Assembly: GCF_900129395.1 (NCBI RefSeq)
Contig: NZ_FQVP01000007.1
Coordinates: 88,901-152,900, forward strand
Reading direction: 5' to 3'
DNA length: 64,000 nt
Source of the DNA: Pseudosulfitobacter pseudonitzschiae
GTDB lineage: Bacteria; Pseudomonadota; Alphaproteobacteria; Rhodobacterales; Rhodobacteraceae
Positions 36,570-45,909 of this stretch are shown one piece after another; position 1 is the stretch's first letter; every line of letters begins with the position of its first letter. Both the position numbers and the translations under genes were made by a program. The notes under the pieces were generated by a model. It made no database searches. It was not told the origin of the DNA and saw nothing but the letters and a program-made list of their open reading frames with translations.

Positions 36570-39403
36570 TTGCCAACCTTCCAAGCCAGGCTGTCAGGTC
36601 CCTGACCCACGGGCGATTTGATCGGCTCCATGACCGGTTTCGACTGATCCTGTGACGCCGCCTTGGCGATGCGCACTTTCAGATCGAACCACGCCGCCTG
36701 CCCGGTGATCGGGTCAGAATTGGCCCACCGCAACCCGTCGCCCTTGGGCGGCAGCAGTTCGTGGATCAGGTGGTTCAGCAGGAACCCCTTGGTCGCCTCG
36801 GGTGCGTCCTTGTCCAGCGCCCACGCGCCTTTGCGCTTGCCGATGGCGTTCCAGGTCCAGACGGTATTGGGGTTCAGCGCCGCCATTTCCAGCACCGGCA
36901 CCGTGATTTCGCCGTGGGGCGAGGTGACGGTGGCCCAATCGCCATCCTTCAGGTCGTGGTCGCGCATCAGGTTGGTCGGCAGGTACAGCGGGTTGTGCCC
37001 GTGCAATTGCCGCAGCCATGCGTTCTGGCTGCCCCAGGAATGGTACATGGCCATCGGGCGCTGGGTCAGCGCGGTCACGGGATATTCGGCGGCGCGGTTG
37101 TCGCCCGACGGGTCATACCAGATGGGCAGCGGGTCCATCGTGCGGCGGATGCGATCGCGCAGGTGGTCGGGCGGCTGGCGGTCGCCGTGGCCCTCGGCGG
37201 CCAGCTGGAACCGGCGCAGCGGCTCGACATAAAGCGAGAACAGATAGGGCTGCGGCGCGTCGAACAGGCCCATGCCCACGGCCCAGTCCTGATAGGCCAT
37301 GTTCCACGGTTTATAGTAATTTGCCCCTTGGGGGATGTGTTCGACGAAAAAGCCGCCGTTTTCGATATAGTTGTCGATCTGGCTGGCATTCGGCGCGCCA
37401 CGTCCTGCGGTCAGCCCGCGTTCGCCCGTGCGCCAGCCTGCCAGCGGACCGATGCCGGGGCGGCGTTCGTGGTTGATGATATAGTCGGCGTAATCGGCGT
37501 ATTTCTGGTCGCCGTCTTCGGTGACAAAGCCGGGCAGGTTCAGCCGCGCGCCCAGATCGCACAGCACCGACTGAAACCCGCGCACGTCGCGGTCGGGTTC
37601 GACCACCGGCCAGCGGATCGCGTCGGCGGCGGCGTCGGCCTCGCAGATCGGACGGTCCAGCAGCGAGATACAGTCGTGGCGTTCCAGATAGGTGGTGTCG
37701 GGCAGGATCAGGTCGGCATAGGCGACCATTTCGGAGCTGTAGGCATCCGAATAGATGATGCGGGGGATCACGTAATCGCCGTTGGCATCCGTGTCGGTCA
37801 GCATGTCGATCACACCGCGCGTGTTCATCGACGAATTCCACGCCATGTTGGCCATGTACAGGAACAGCGTGTCGATCTTGTACGGGTCACCCGCATGGGC
37901 GTTCGAGATGACCATGTGCATCAGCCCGTGCGCCGACATCGGGTTGTCCCAGGTGAACGCCTTGTCGATGCGCGCCGCCGTGCCGTCGGGTTTCAGCGCC
38001 AGATCCTCGGGTCCCTGAACAAAGCCCAGGTGCGGGCCGTCCAGAGGGCCGTTGCAGGTGGTTTTGCAATGGGGTCTCGGGTGGGCCGTTGCCGGTTTGG
38101 GATAGGGTGGTTTGAACCGGAACCCGCCCGGCACCTCGACCGTGCCAAGGATGATCTGCAACACATGCAGCGCGCGGCAGGTCTGGAAGCCGTTGGCGTG
38201 GGCGCTGATCCCGCGCATGGCGTGAAAGCTGACGGGGCGGCCTGTCATCGTGGCATGGGTTTCGCCACGGAAGTCGGTCCATGTGTGGTCCAGTTCGAAC
38301 GCCTCGTCAAAGGCGACGCGGGCCAGTTCGGATGCAATGGCACGGATGCGCGGCGCGGAAATGCCGGTGCGGTCGGCCACGGCCTCGGGGGCGTAGTCGT
38401 CGGACAGATAACGTTCGGCCATCAGGTGCATGACGGGCCGATGGGTGACGCCCGCAGCGCGGTAGGTGGCGGCCAGATCGGGGCGCACGCCCTTTTGGTC
38501 AAAGGGGGCCGGCTTGCCCGTCGTGCGGTCGATCACCAGTTCCTTGCCATTTTCGTCGCGCAGCAACAGGCCAAACTCGGGCGATTTTTCGTCGCTGTTC
38601 ACAAGGCAGGGCGCGTTGGTGAACTGGGCCAGATACTCAAGGTCGATCTTGCCCGCCTTCATCAGGCAATGGATCAGCGCCATGATGAACAACCCGTCGG
38701 TGCCCGGCGTGATGCCAACCCAGTCGTCGGCCACGGCGTTGTAACCGGTGCGGATCGGGTTCACCCCGATCACCCGCGCGCCGCGTGCCTTGATCTTGCC
38801 GATACCCATCTTGATCGGGTTGCTGTCGTGGTCTTCGGCGACGCCGAACAGCATGAACAGCTTGGTGTGATCCCAGTCGGGCTGACCGAATTCCCAGAAC
38901 GCGCCGCCCATGGTGTAGATGCCGGCCGCCGCCATGTTGACCGAACAGAACCCGCCATGGGCCGCGTAGTTGGGCGTGCCGAAGTTCTGCGCCCAGAAGG
39001 ATGTGAACGATTGCGACTGGTCGCGCCCGGTGAAGAACGCCAGCTTTTCGGGGTTTTCGCGGCGGATCGGTGCCAGCCATCCCGTGGCGATCTCCAGCGC
39101 CTCGTCCCAGCTGATTTCCTCGAACTCACCCGATCCGCGTGGCCCGACGCGTTTCAGCGGGGCGCGCAGGCGGGCGGGGGCGTTGTGCTGCATGATGCCG
39201 GCCGATCCCTTGGCGCACAGCACGCCCTTGTTCACCGGATGGTCGCGGTTGCCTTCGATATAGGCGACCCGTTTCTTGCCGTCCGCGCCCGCTTTCATGT
39301 GCACGTTGATTCCACAGCGGCAGGCGCACATGTAACAGGTGGTTTTGCGGATCTCGTCCGAGACCTTGGGCGACAGGTTCAGCGGGGGCTGCTTATGGGG
39401 CAT
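36566..39403 (-). CDS. soeA: SoeA-type molybdopterin sulfite dehydrogenase catalytic subunit
   Basis: 945-residue complex iron-sulfur molybdoenzyme subunit that, by context, oxidises sulfite to sulfate in the cytoplasm. A 4Fe-4S site is Cys23, Cys26, Cys30 and Cys63. A Cys at about residue 153 (GGFCSVN) is the likely molybdenum ligand. There is no twin-arginine signal, unlike DmsA, which agrees with a cytoplasmic Soe-type enzyme. Polysulfide or thiosulfate reductase are alternatives, but co-transcription with xsc and ackA points to sulfite. It overlaps ackA by 11 bases. Confidence 0.88.
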   Translation of the reverse strand: MPHKQPPLNLSPKVSDEIRKTTCYMCACRCGINVHMKAGADGKKRVAYIEGNRDHPVNKGVLCAKGSAGIMQHNAPARLRAPLKRVGPRGSGEFEEISWDEALEIATGWLAPIRRENPEKLAFFTGRDQSQSFTSFWAQNFGTPNYAAHGGFCSVNMAAAGIYTMGGAFWEFGQPDWDHTKLFMLFGVAEDHDSNPIKMGIGKIKARGARVIGVNPIRTGYNAVADDWVGITPGTDGLFIMALIHCLMKAGKIDLEYLAQFTNAPCLVNSDEKSPEFGLLLRDENGKELVIDRTTGKPAPFDQKGVRPDLAATYRAAGVTHRPVMHLMAERYLSDDYAPEAVADRTGISAPRIRAIASELARVAFDEAFELDHTWTDFRGETHATMTGRPVSFHAMRGISAHANGFQTCRALHVLQIILGTVEVPGGFRFKPPYPKPATAHPRPHCKTTCNGPLDGPHLGFVQGPEDLALKPDGTAARIDKAFTWDNPMSAHGLMHMVISNAHAGDPYKIDTLFLYMANMAWNSSMNTRGVIDMLTDTDANGDYVIPRIIYSDAYSSEMVAYADLILPDTTYLERHDCISLLDRPICEADAAADAIRWPVVEPDRDVRGFQSVLCDLGARLNLPGFVTEDGDQKYADYADYIINHERRPGIGPLAGWRTGERGLTAGRGAPNASQIDNYIENGGFFVEHIPQGANYYKPWNMAYQDWAVGMGLFDAPQPYLFSLYVEPLRRFQLAAEGHGDRQPPDHLRDRIRRTMDPLPIWYDPSGDNRAAEYPVTALTQRPMAMYHSWGSQNAWLRQLHGHNPLYLPTNLMRDHDLKDGDWATVTSPHGEITVPVLEMAALNPNTVWTWNAIGKRKGAWALDKDAPEATKGFLLNHLIHELLPPKGDGLRWANSDPITGQAAWFDLKVRIAKAASQDQSKPVMEPIKSPVGQGPDSLAWKVGK

Positions 39404-40496
39404 ATGTGTGGTCCTTCAGCAGCGTGATGGCGTCGCGGGCGATCTGTTGCTCTTCGGCGGCGGGGATCACCCAATGGGGAATATTTCCCAACCACGATAG
39501 CTGTGCAAGAACATTGTTCCTGACCGCGGCGTCGTTTTCCCCGATCCCGCCGGTAAAGGCGATGCCGTCGATGCCTTGCATCGCCGCAACCATCGAACCG
39601 GCCTGTCGCGCGATCCAATAGCAGAAGTGGTCGCGGGCAAAGCGGGCTTGCGGCGTGGTGGCATCGGCAAGCGTCCGCATGTCGGCGCTCAGGCCGGACA
39701 GACCCAGCAGCCCGCTGTCATGGTAAAGCATGTGCGTCGCAGGCCCGGCCCCCAGTGCCTCCACCAGATGCAACACCGCACCTGCGTCGATCTCGCCTGC
39801 ACGGGTGCCCATGGTCAGCCCGCTGAGCGGCGAAAAGCCCATGGTGGTGGCGACGGATTGTCCGTCGCGGATGGCGCACAGCGATGCGCCATTGCCCAGG
39901 TGCAGTGCCAGCAGACGGCGCGGCAATGGCGTGCCGGTGGCCTGTTCGAACCCGTGGACCAGCGCGGCATAGCTGGTGCCGTGAAAGCCATAGCGTTGCA
40001 GGCCCGCCGTTGCCGCGACATCGGGCAGCGCATAGCGGCGCGCGACGGCAGGGTTGGTCGCGTGAAAGGCAGTGTCAAAGGTGGCGAACTGCGGCAGACC
40101 GGGGACAAGCGCCTGCACCGCGTCGATGGCGGACAGGTGGTGCGGGTTGTGCAGCGGGGCCAGCGGCACGGCGTCCGAAATGGCGGCCCGGATCGCCGGC
40201 GTGATCCGTGCCGAAGCTGTCAGGTCGGCGCCGCCATGCACCACGCGGTGCGCCGACGCGCGCAAGGTCTGGGGCTGTATTCCGGCACTGGACAGCGCGT
40301 CAAAGATCGCGGCAAGGGCGGCAGTGTGATCGGGCAAGGTCAGATCGTGCCGTGTCCCGCTGCCGACGCGAATGCTGCCTTGCGTGCCGATGCCCGCGGC
40401 CTCGATCCGCAGGGTTTCGCGCAGATTTGCGTCAAACAGGGCCGTCTTGATCGAAGACGACCCTGCGTTGATCACAAGGACTTGCGCGTCGGACAT
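39393..40496 (-). CDS. ackA: Acetate kinase
   Basis: Transfers the phosphoryl group of acetyl phosphate to ADP, giving ATP and acetate. The 367-residue protein has the INAGSSSIK phosphate-binding motif, SAHRVVHGG, GFHGTSY with the catalytic His, MGTRAGEIDAG, and a C-terminal FTGGIGEN motif. It is shorter than usual (about 400 residues). In the xsc operon it would use Xsc's acetyl phosphate, in place of the pta seen in many taurine clusters. Confidence 0.92.
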   Translation of the reverse strand: MSDAQVLVINAGSSSIKTALFDANLRETLRIEAAGIGTQGSIRVGSGTRHDLTLPDHTAALAAIFDALSSAGIQPQTLRASAHRVVHGGADLTASARITPAIRAAISDAVPLAPLHNPHHLSAIDAVQALVPGLPQFATFDTAFHATNPAVARRYALPDVAATAGLQRYGFHGTSYAALVHGFEQATGTPLPRRLLALHLGNGASLCAIRDGQSVATTMGFSPLSGLTMGTRAGEIDAGAVLHLVEALGAGPATHMLYHDSGLLGLSGLSADMRTLADATTPQARFARDHFCYWIARQAGSMVAAMQGIDGIAFTGGIGENDAAVRNNVLAQLSWLGNIPHWVIPAAEEQQIARDAITLLKDHTYAP

Positions 40497-40499
40497 GCC

Positions 40500-42275
40500 T
40501 TAGACCGATTGCGGGCGCATGTCGGCCTTTGAGATGCCCGCGACCGACACCGGTTTTTTCATCGCATCGCGGCGGAAGGGCTCGCCCAGTTCCTGATTGA
40601 TCATCGCCTCGATCAGGGTGGTTTTGCCGTTCATCTGGTCCTCGACGGCTTTGGTCAGCGCCGCCGTCAGCTCGTCCATGGTGCGTGCCACGACACCCTG
40701 CAACCCACAGGCCTGCGCGATGCCTGCATAGGATACGTTCGTGTCCAGTTCGGTGCCGACAAAGTTGTCATCGAACCACAGCGTCGAGTTCCGCTTTTCT
40801 GCGCCCCATTGGTAATTGCGGAACACCACTTGGGTGATCGCGGGCCATTCGCCCCGGCCGATCGCGGTCAGTTCGTTCACCGCGATTCCAAACGCCCCGT
40901 CCCCCGCGAAGCCGACGACCGGCACATCCGGTTGGCCGATCTTGGCGCCGACAATGGCGGGCAGGCCATAGCCACAGGGACCGAACAGGCCGGGGGCCAG
41001 GTATTTGCGCCCCTCGTCAAAGTCGGGATAGGCGTTGCCGATGGCGCAGTTGTTGCCGATGTCCGAGCTGATGATCGCATTGCGCGGCAGGGCGGACTGG
41101 ATGGCGCGCCATGCCATGCGCGGGCTCATCCAGTCGGGTTTGTCCGCGCGGGCGCGCTGGTTCCACGTGGTGCCTTCGTCGTCGTCCTCGTGGTCCATGC
41201 TGGACAGTTGCTGTGCCCAGGTGGACTTCGCCTTGGCGATGCGCGCCTTGCGGTCGGCGCGGCCTGCGTCGCCTGCGTCATCAGACAGTTGCGACAGGAT
41301 GCCCCTGGCGACCTTGGCCGCGTCCCCGATGATGCCCACGGTGACCTTCTTGGTCAGGCCGATGCGGTCGGGGTTGATGTCGACCTGAATGATCTTGGCG
41401 TCCGTCGGCCAGTAGTCCATGCCATAGCCCGGAAGCGTCGAAAACGGGTTCAGCCGCGTGCCCAGGCAGAGCACCACGTCGGCGTCCTTGATCAGTTCCA
41501 TCCCCGCCTTGGACCCGTTGTAGCCCAGCGGCCCCGCAAACAACGGATGCGATCCGGGAAAGGCGTCGTTGTGTTGGTAACCGACGCAGACCGGCGCATC
41601 CAGACGCTCGGCCAGTTCCGTGGACGCAGCAATCCCGCCCTTGGACAGGACAACGCCCGCGCCGTTCAGGATCACGGGGTTCTTGGCACCCGACAGCAAT
41701 GCGGCGGCAGCGGCCACCGAGTTTTCGCCGCCCGAGGATTGTTCGAATTCGATGGGCTCGGGGATGTCGATGTCGATCACCTGCGTCCAGAAATCGCGCG
41801 GGATGTTCAACTGCGCGGGGCCGGACATGCGCCGCGCCTTGGCGATGACGCGGGTCAGCACCTCGGCCACGCGAGAGGGGTCGCGGACTTCTTCCTGATA
41901 GGCGACCATGTCTTCGAACAGTTTCATCTGCTCGACCTCTTGAAATCCGCCCTGACCGATGGTCTTGTTCGCCGCCTGCGGGGTGACCAGCAACAGCGGG
42001 GTGTGGTTCCAGTACGCGGTTTTCACAGCCGTGACAAAGTTGGTGATGCCGGGCCCGTTCTGCGCGATCATCATCGACATCTTGCCGGTGGCACGGGTGT
42101 AGCCGTCGGACATCATGCCGGCCGAACCCTCGTGCGCGCAGTCCCAGAAGGTGATGCCTGCCTGCGGAAACAGGTCCGAGATCGGCATCATGGCGGACCC
42201 GATGATGCCAAAGGCGTGTTCGATGCCGTGCGCTTGCAGTGTTTTTACAAATGCTTCTTCGGTCGTCATTTTCAT
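40500..42275 (-). CDS. xsc: Sulfoacetaldehyde acetyltransferase
   Basis: Thiamine-diphosphate enzyme that cleaves sulfoacetaldehyde with phosphate, giving sulfite and acetyl phosphate. The 591-residue length is that of Xsc. Motifs are the ThDP-activating Glu in AHEGSAGMM, GPGITN, the GDGAFGIAVNEL-to-NYQW magnesium/ThDP motif and an EAMINQELGEPFRRDAMKKP tail typical of Xsc. The ATG at 42275 is preceded by GGAG. It heads the six-gene taurine/sulfite operon and lies 96 bases from tauR. Confidence 0.94.
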   Translation of the reverse strand: MKMTTEEAFVKTLQAHGIEHAFGIIGSAMMPISDLFPQAGITFWDCAHEGSAGMMSDGYTRATGKMSMMIAQNGPGITNFVTAVKTAYWNHTPLLLVTPQAANKTIGQGGFQEVEQMKLFEDMVAYQEEVRDPSRVAEVLTRVIAKARRMSGPAQLNIPRDFWTQVIDIDIPEPIEFEQSSGGENSVAAAAALLSGAKNPVILNGAGVVLSKGGIAASTELAERLDAPVCVGYQHNDAFPGSHPLFAGPLGYNGSKAGMELIKDADVVLCLGTRLNPFSTLPGYGMDYWPTDAKIIQVDINPDRIGLTKKVTVGIIGDAAKVARGILSQLSDDAGDAGRADRKARIAKAKSTWAQQLSSMDHEDDDEGTTWNQRARADKPDWMSPRMAWRAIQSALPRNAIISSDIGNNCAIGNAYPDFDEGRKYLAPGLFGPCGYGLPAIVGAKIGQPDVPVVGFAGDGAFGIAVNELTAIGRGEWPAITQVVFRNYQWGAEKRNSTLWFDDNFVGTELDTNVSYAGIAQACGLQGVVARTMDELTAALTKAVEDQMNGKTTLIEAMINQELGEPFRRDAMKKPVSVAGISKADMRPQSV

Positions 42276-42371
42276 GGAAGGGCTCCGGCAGGTTAAGGGA
42301 ATGATTCCGCGGTTTTGCCGCAGAGTACGATTGCATGACGGGGGCGGTTAGGGCCAGTTGTCATTGGCGGA

Positions 42372-43835
42372 TCAGACCAGATGCGCCAGCGTGTTCGCAA
42401 CCCGCAGCACGCCGTCGACGATCCGGTTCGACGGGATCGAGGAATAGGCCAGCCGGTAGAAATTTCGCGGCCGGTCGGGGCCGGAAAAGAAGGAGTCGCC
42501 CGGCTCGATCAGCACGCTTTGCGCCTTCAGCAGCTGCGCCAGTTGTGTGGTGTCCACCGAGGCAGGCGCACGCATCCAGAAGGATGATCCCCCGGAAACC
42601 CCTTGGCCTGCGACGGTCAGGCCGGTGTCGGTGATCGCTTGTTGCATCACCTGGTGCCGCTTGTGCAGTGTCGTGCTCATCTTGCGGACCAGCGCGTCGT
42701 AGTGGCCCAGCGACAGGAAATAGGCGGCGGTGCGCTGGATGTGTCCCGGCGGGTGGCGCAAGACCGAGGCGCGCAGGGCGCGGGCCTCGCGGATGAAGGG
42801 TTCGGACCCCACGAGATAGCCCAGCCGCAGGCCCGGAAACAGCGATTTGGAAAAGCTGCCCACATAGATCACCCGCCCGTCCGCATCCATGGATTTCAGG
42901 GACGGCGAGGGGGCCTTGAGAAAGGACATCTCGAATTCATAATCGTCCTCGACGATCAGCGCGTCCATCTCGGCGGCGCGATCCAACAGCGCGCGGCGGC
43001 GGTGCATGGGCATGGTCGCCGTGGTGGGGCACTGGTGGCTGGGCGTGGTAAAAATCACGTCGGTGCCGGGCGGGATCGCGTCGGGGGGCAGGCCGTCGTG
43101 ATCGACACGCACGTGGGACAGGCGGCACCGCGACTGGTTCAGAATATCGTGCAGCGCGTGGTAACAGGGTTCTTCCATCGCGGCGTGGCGGCGTTGGGTC
43201 AGCAAAACCTGCGAGGTCAGCCACAGCGCGTTCTGCGCGCCCAGCGTGATCAGCACCTGTTCGGGCCGCGCGGTGATGCCACGGCGCGGCAACGAATGGC
43301 GCACGATGAATTCGATCAGCTTGGGATCGTCCTGATCAAAGTAGTCGGTGGTCATCGGGCCAAAGTCGCGCTGTCCCAGAGCCTGCATCGCGCAGAGCCG
43401 CCAGTTCGCGTGATCGAACAGCGTGGGGTCGGCCTGACCATAGATGAACGGATAGCGGTAATCTGCCCAGTCCTGCGGTTTCGTGGGCGTCTGCCCACCC
43501 GAGAACCGTTGTCCGATGGCGCGGGACCAGTCCACAGCATCAGGTGTGTCGGGCGATGCGTCAAAGACGGGCGGGACGGGTGCCGTTTCGGACACGTAAT
43601 ATCCCGACCGCCCGCGCGAGGTCAGGTAGTCGTTGGACAGAAGCTCGGTGTAGCTGAGCGTGACGGTGATACGGCTGATGCCCAGACGCTGTGCCAGTTT
43701 GCGGGTCGAGGGCAGCTTTTCACCTGGCTGGAAACGCCCCGACAGGATGCCTTGGGCAATCATCTGCTGGATCTGGCTTTGCAGCGTCCCCTCGGCGTCG
43801 GGTTTCAGGAAAAAGGTTTCGACCGGTATTGTCAT
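42372..43835 (-). CDS. tauR: TauR-type MocR family taurine regulator
   Basis: 487-residue GntR/MocR regulator: an N-terminal winged helix (KLPSTRKLAQRLGISRITVTLSYTELL) joined to an aminotransferase-like effector domain with PLP-Lys in SFSKSLFPGLRLGY. In Rhodobacter capsulatus TauR activates taurine genes. The ATG at 43835 begins MTIPVETFF, which matches characterised TauR. An upstream ATG would add five residues. It precedes xsc in the same direction. Its 5' region carries an inverted repeat that could be its operator. Confidence 0.9.
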   Translation of the reverse strand: MTIPVETFFLKPDAEGTLQSQIQQMIAQGILSGRFQPGEKLPSTRKLAQRLGISRITVTLSYTELLSNDYLTSRGRSGYYVSETAPVPPVFDASPDTPDAVDWSRAIGQRFSGGQTPTKPQDWADYRYPFIYGQADPTLFDHANWRLCAMQALGQRDFGPMTTDYFDQDDPKLIEFIVRHSLPRRGITARPEQVLITLGAQNALWLTSQVLLTQRRHAAMEEPCYHALHDILNQSRCRLSHVRVDHDGLPPDAIPPGTDVIFTTPSHQCPTTATMPMHRRRALLDRAAEMDALIVEDDYEFEMSFLKAPSPSLKSMDADGRVIYVGSFSKSLFPGLRLGYLVGSEPFIREARALRASVLRHPPGHIQRTAAYFLSLGHYDALVRKMSTTLHKRHQVMQQAITDTGLTVAGQGVSGGSSFWMRAPASVDTTQLAQLLKAQSVLIEPGDSFFSGPDRPRNFYRLAYSSIPSNRIVDGVLRVANTLAHLV

Positions 43836-43891
43836 GCCACAGGCATACACTGGACTTATGGGCGCGGCAATGTGGCACTATACCTGTGGCA
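43835..43891. promoter_or_regulatory. Inverted repeat flanking the tauR start, possible TauR site
   Basis: TGCCACAGGCATA (43835-43847) and TATACCTGTGGCA (43879-43891) are inverted copies with one mismatch. Between them lies CTGGACTTAT (43850-43859), close to the CTGGACYTAA direct repeat I recall for R. capsulatus TauR. Function is inferred. Confidence 0.45.
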
Positions 43892-43904
43892 CCCCTGAAA
43901 AGCA

Positions 43905-43933
43905 GAAGACCCCGGTCGAAACCAGGGCCTTTG
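43905..43933 (-). terminator. Terminator of the small lipoprotein gene
   Basis: On the minus strand CCCTGGT pairs with ACCGGGG through one G-U wobble, and T-rich bases follow. Confidence 0.5.
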
Positions 43934-43980
43934 CTTGGACATGTGAAGTGTCACTCGGGTGCTTCAAGCTTTCGAAAAGC

Positions 43981-44241
43981 TTACGGGCACGATGCGTAGT
44001 AGCGCGAGCCGTCTGCGCGTTGGTACACACACTGGCCGTTTTGGGTTTTGCCGATATAGTTGCCGGCAACGCCACCAACGGCTGCGCCAATCAGCGCGCC
44101 TTTGACTTTGTCATCACCACCGGAAACAGTCGCACCAATTGCAGCACCGGTCAGAGCGCCGGCGGCAGTTGTGTTCGACGTGGTGGATTCGCACGCGGCC
44201 AGCGATGCGATCAGCGGAATGGCGATCAGAAGCTTTTTCAT
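43981..44241 (-). CDS. Small glycine-zipper lipoprotein
   Basis: 86-residue secreted lipoprotein with signal MKKLLIAIPLIASLAAC (lipobox LAAC), then a glycine zipper (AGALTGAAIGATV and GALIGAAVGGVAGNYIG) and a C-terminal QCVYQRADGSRYYASC with two cysteines. It resembles the 17 kDa surface-antigen/YMGG-like family. It is monocistronic; its terminator lies just downstream. Confidence 0.83.
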   Translation of the reverse strand: MKKLLIAIPLIASLAACESTTSNTTAAGALTGAAIGATVSGGDDKVKGALIGAAVGGVAGNYIGKTQNGQCVYQRADGSRYYASCP

Positions 44242-44463
44242 TATGGTCTTCCCTTGTTGAATTCTAAAACGAGAACGCAGTGACCGAATAAACGGTTCCC
44301 ACATTTTTTCGATACGGTGAAAAAAGGCTTTGGGGCGCAAGATACCACCGGTCCTGTTCGGGCAAGACATCATTAGACGTAGCGAATTGTTGTGCAGCGT
44401 CAAGCGGCGCACCCGATGCGCAAGCGAAGAAGCGCCGAGCAAGGCGGGGGTATGAAATGTGAA

Positions 44464-44490
44464 ACGGGCAAAGGTTTCCCTCTGCCCGTC
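44464..44490 (-). terminator. Possible terminator of tpa
   Basis: ACGGGCA (44464-44470) pairs with TGCCCGT (44483-44489) across a 12-base loop, with TTT only partly present on the minus-strand side. It lies just past the tpa stop. Confidence 0.4.
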
Positions 44491-44514
44491 CGGTTCATTC
44501 TGATGTGGGGGCGC

Positions 44515-45909
44515 TCAGGCGAACACGTCGCCCAGCGCCTTGTCGACAGCCGCGATGATGTGGTTGATGTCATCCTTGGTTGCGATCAGCGCAGGCGAGA
44601 AGCACAGGCTGTTGTTCTTGCCCGGCAGCGACCGGTTGGTGGCCCCGATGATGACACCCTGTGCCATGCAGTTGCCGACGACGGCCTGCACCTTGGCCTC
44701 TTCCGCAGGCGCGCGGCTGTCGCGGTCCGTGACCAGTTCGGCCCCCAGGAACAGCCCCTTGCCGCGCACATCGCCGATGACGGCGTGTTTGTCGGCCAGC
44801 GCGTGCAGCTGGTCCAGCATATAGGCGCCCATCTGCGTGGTGTTCTCCAGCAGCTTCTCATCTTCGATGATACGCATGTTCTCGATCGCCGCAGCGGGGC
44901 CTGCGGTGCAGCCGCCGAAAGTCGAGATGTCGCGGAAATAGTTCAGCTTGTCCGACGGGTCGTCCTTGAACATGTCAAAGACGGCTTCGGTGGTCACAAG
45001 GCAGGCAATCGCCGCATAGCCCGAGGCGACGCCCTTGGCCATTGTCACCATGTCGGGCTGGATGCCGTATTGCTGATAGCCGAACCATGTGCCGGTGCGG
45101 CCCACGCCACAGACCACTTCGTCGATGTGCAGCAGGATGTCGTATTTTTTGCAAATCTCCTGCACCCGGTCCCAATAGCCGTCGGGCGGGGTGATCACGC
45201 CGCCACCTGCGGTCACCGGCTCAAGGCACAGCGCGCCGACGGTGTCGGGCCCTTCGGCCAGGATAACCTTTTCGATCTGGTCCGCAGCCCAGACGCCATA
45301 GTTTTCCTGCGGTGCGCCCTCTTGTTCAAAGGCGCGGTATTCCAGGCAATGCGGGACCCGCACGAAACCGGGGGCAAAGGGGCCGTATTGCGCGTTGCGC
45401 TCGTCCTGGCCGCCTGCGGACAGGCAGGCGATGGTCGTGCCGTGATAATCACGGTCGCGGTACAGGATCTTGTGTTTCTTGCCGCCATATTTCTTGTGCG
45501 CGATCTGGCGGACCATCTTGAACGCCTTCTCGTTCGCTTCGGACCCCGAGTTGCAATAGTACATGCGGTCAAGGCCGGGCATCTTTTCCAGCAGCTTTTC
45601 GGCAAAAAGCGCGCCGGGGATCGACCCGGCGGAGCCTGCGAAATAGTTCAGTTTCACCAACTGGTCGCGCACGGCATTGGCAATGCTTTCACGCCCGTAG
45701 CCCACGTTGACGGTCCAGACCCCGCCCGAGACCGCATCCAGGTGTTCTTTGCCCTTCTGGTCCCAGACCTTCATGCCCTTGCCTTCGACGATGATGCGCG
45801 GGTCGATCGCGCTCTCGAAGGGTTGGTGTTGAATCAGGTGGTGCCAGACGTTCTTGCGGTCGGCTTCGACCACACGGCTAAGGTCATTTTCATTAAAGGT
45901 TCCGTCCAT
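44515..45909 (-). CDS. tpa: Taurine--pyruvate aminotransferase
   Basis: Class III PLP aminotransferase converting taurine and pyruvate to sulfoacetaldehyde and alanine, the first step of taurine breakdown. The 464-residue product has the class III signature CNSGSEANEKAFKM, the HIDEVVCGVGRTG cofactor strand and the Schiff-base Lys in MVTMAKGVASGY. It is divergent from tauABC over a 390-base promoter region. The start at 45909 fits the family. Related omega-aminotransferases look similar, but locus context is decisive. Confidence 0.9.
   Translation of the reverse strand: MDGTFNENDLSRVVEADRKNVWHHLIQHQPFESAIDPRIIVEGKGMKVWDQKGKEHLDAVSGGVWTVNVGYGRESIANAVRDQLVKLNYFAGSAGSIPGALFAEKLLEKMPGLDRMYYCNSGSEANEKAFKMVRQIAHKKYGGKKHKILYRDRDYHGTTIACLSAGGQDERNAQYGPFAPGFVRVPHCLEYRAFEQEGAPQENYGVWAADQIEKVILAEGPDTVGALCLEPVTAGGGVITPPDGYWDRVQEICKKYDILLHIDEVVCGVGRTGTWFGYQQYGIQPDMVTMAKGVASGYAAIACLVTTEAVFDMFKDDPSDKLNYFRDISTFGGCTAGPAAAIENMRIIEDEKLLENTTQMGAYMLDQLHALADKHAVIGDVRGKGLFLGAELVTDRDSRAPAEEAKVQAVVGNCMAQGVIIGATNRSLPGKNNSLCFSPALIATKDDINHIIAAVDKALGDVFA

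Noticed and set aside
34374..39403. DMSO reductase DmsABC
   Set aside because: The catalytic subunit has no Tat signal and the operon contains xsc and ackA, which fits SoeABC better.
36761..39427. 888-residue plus-strand open frame opposite soeA
   Set aside because: It is a high-GC antisense shadow: it has no family motifs, and soeA on the other strand is fully recognisable.
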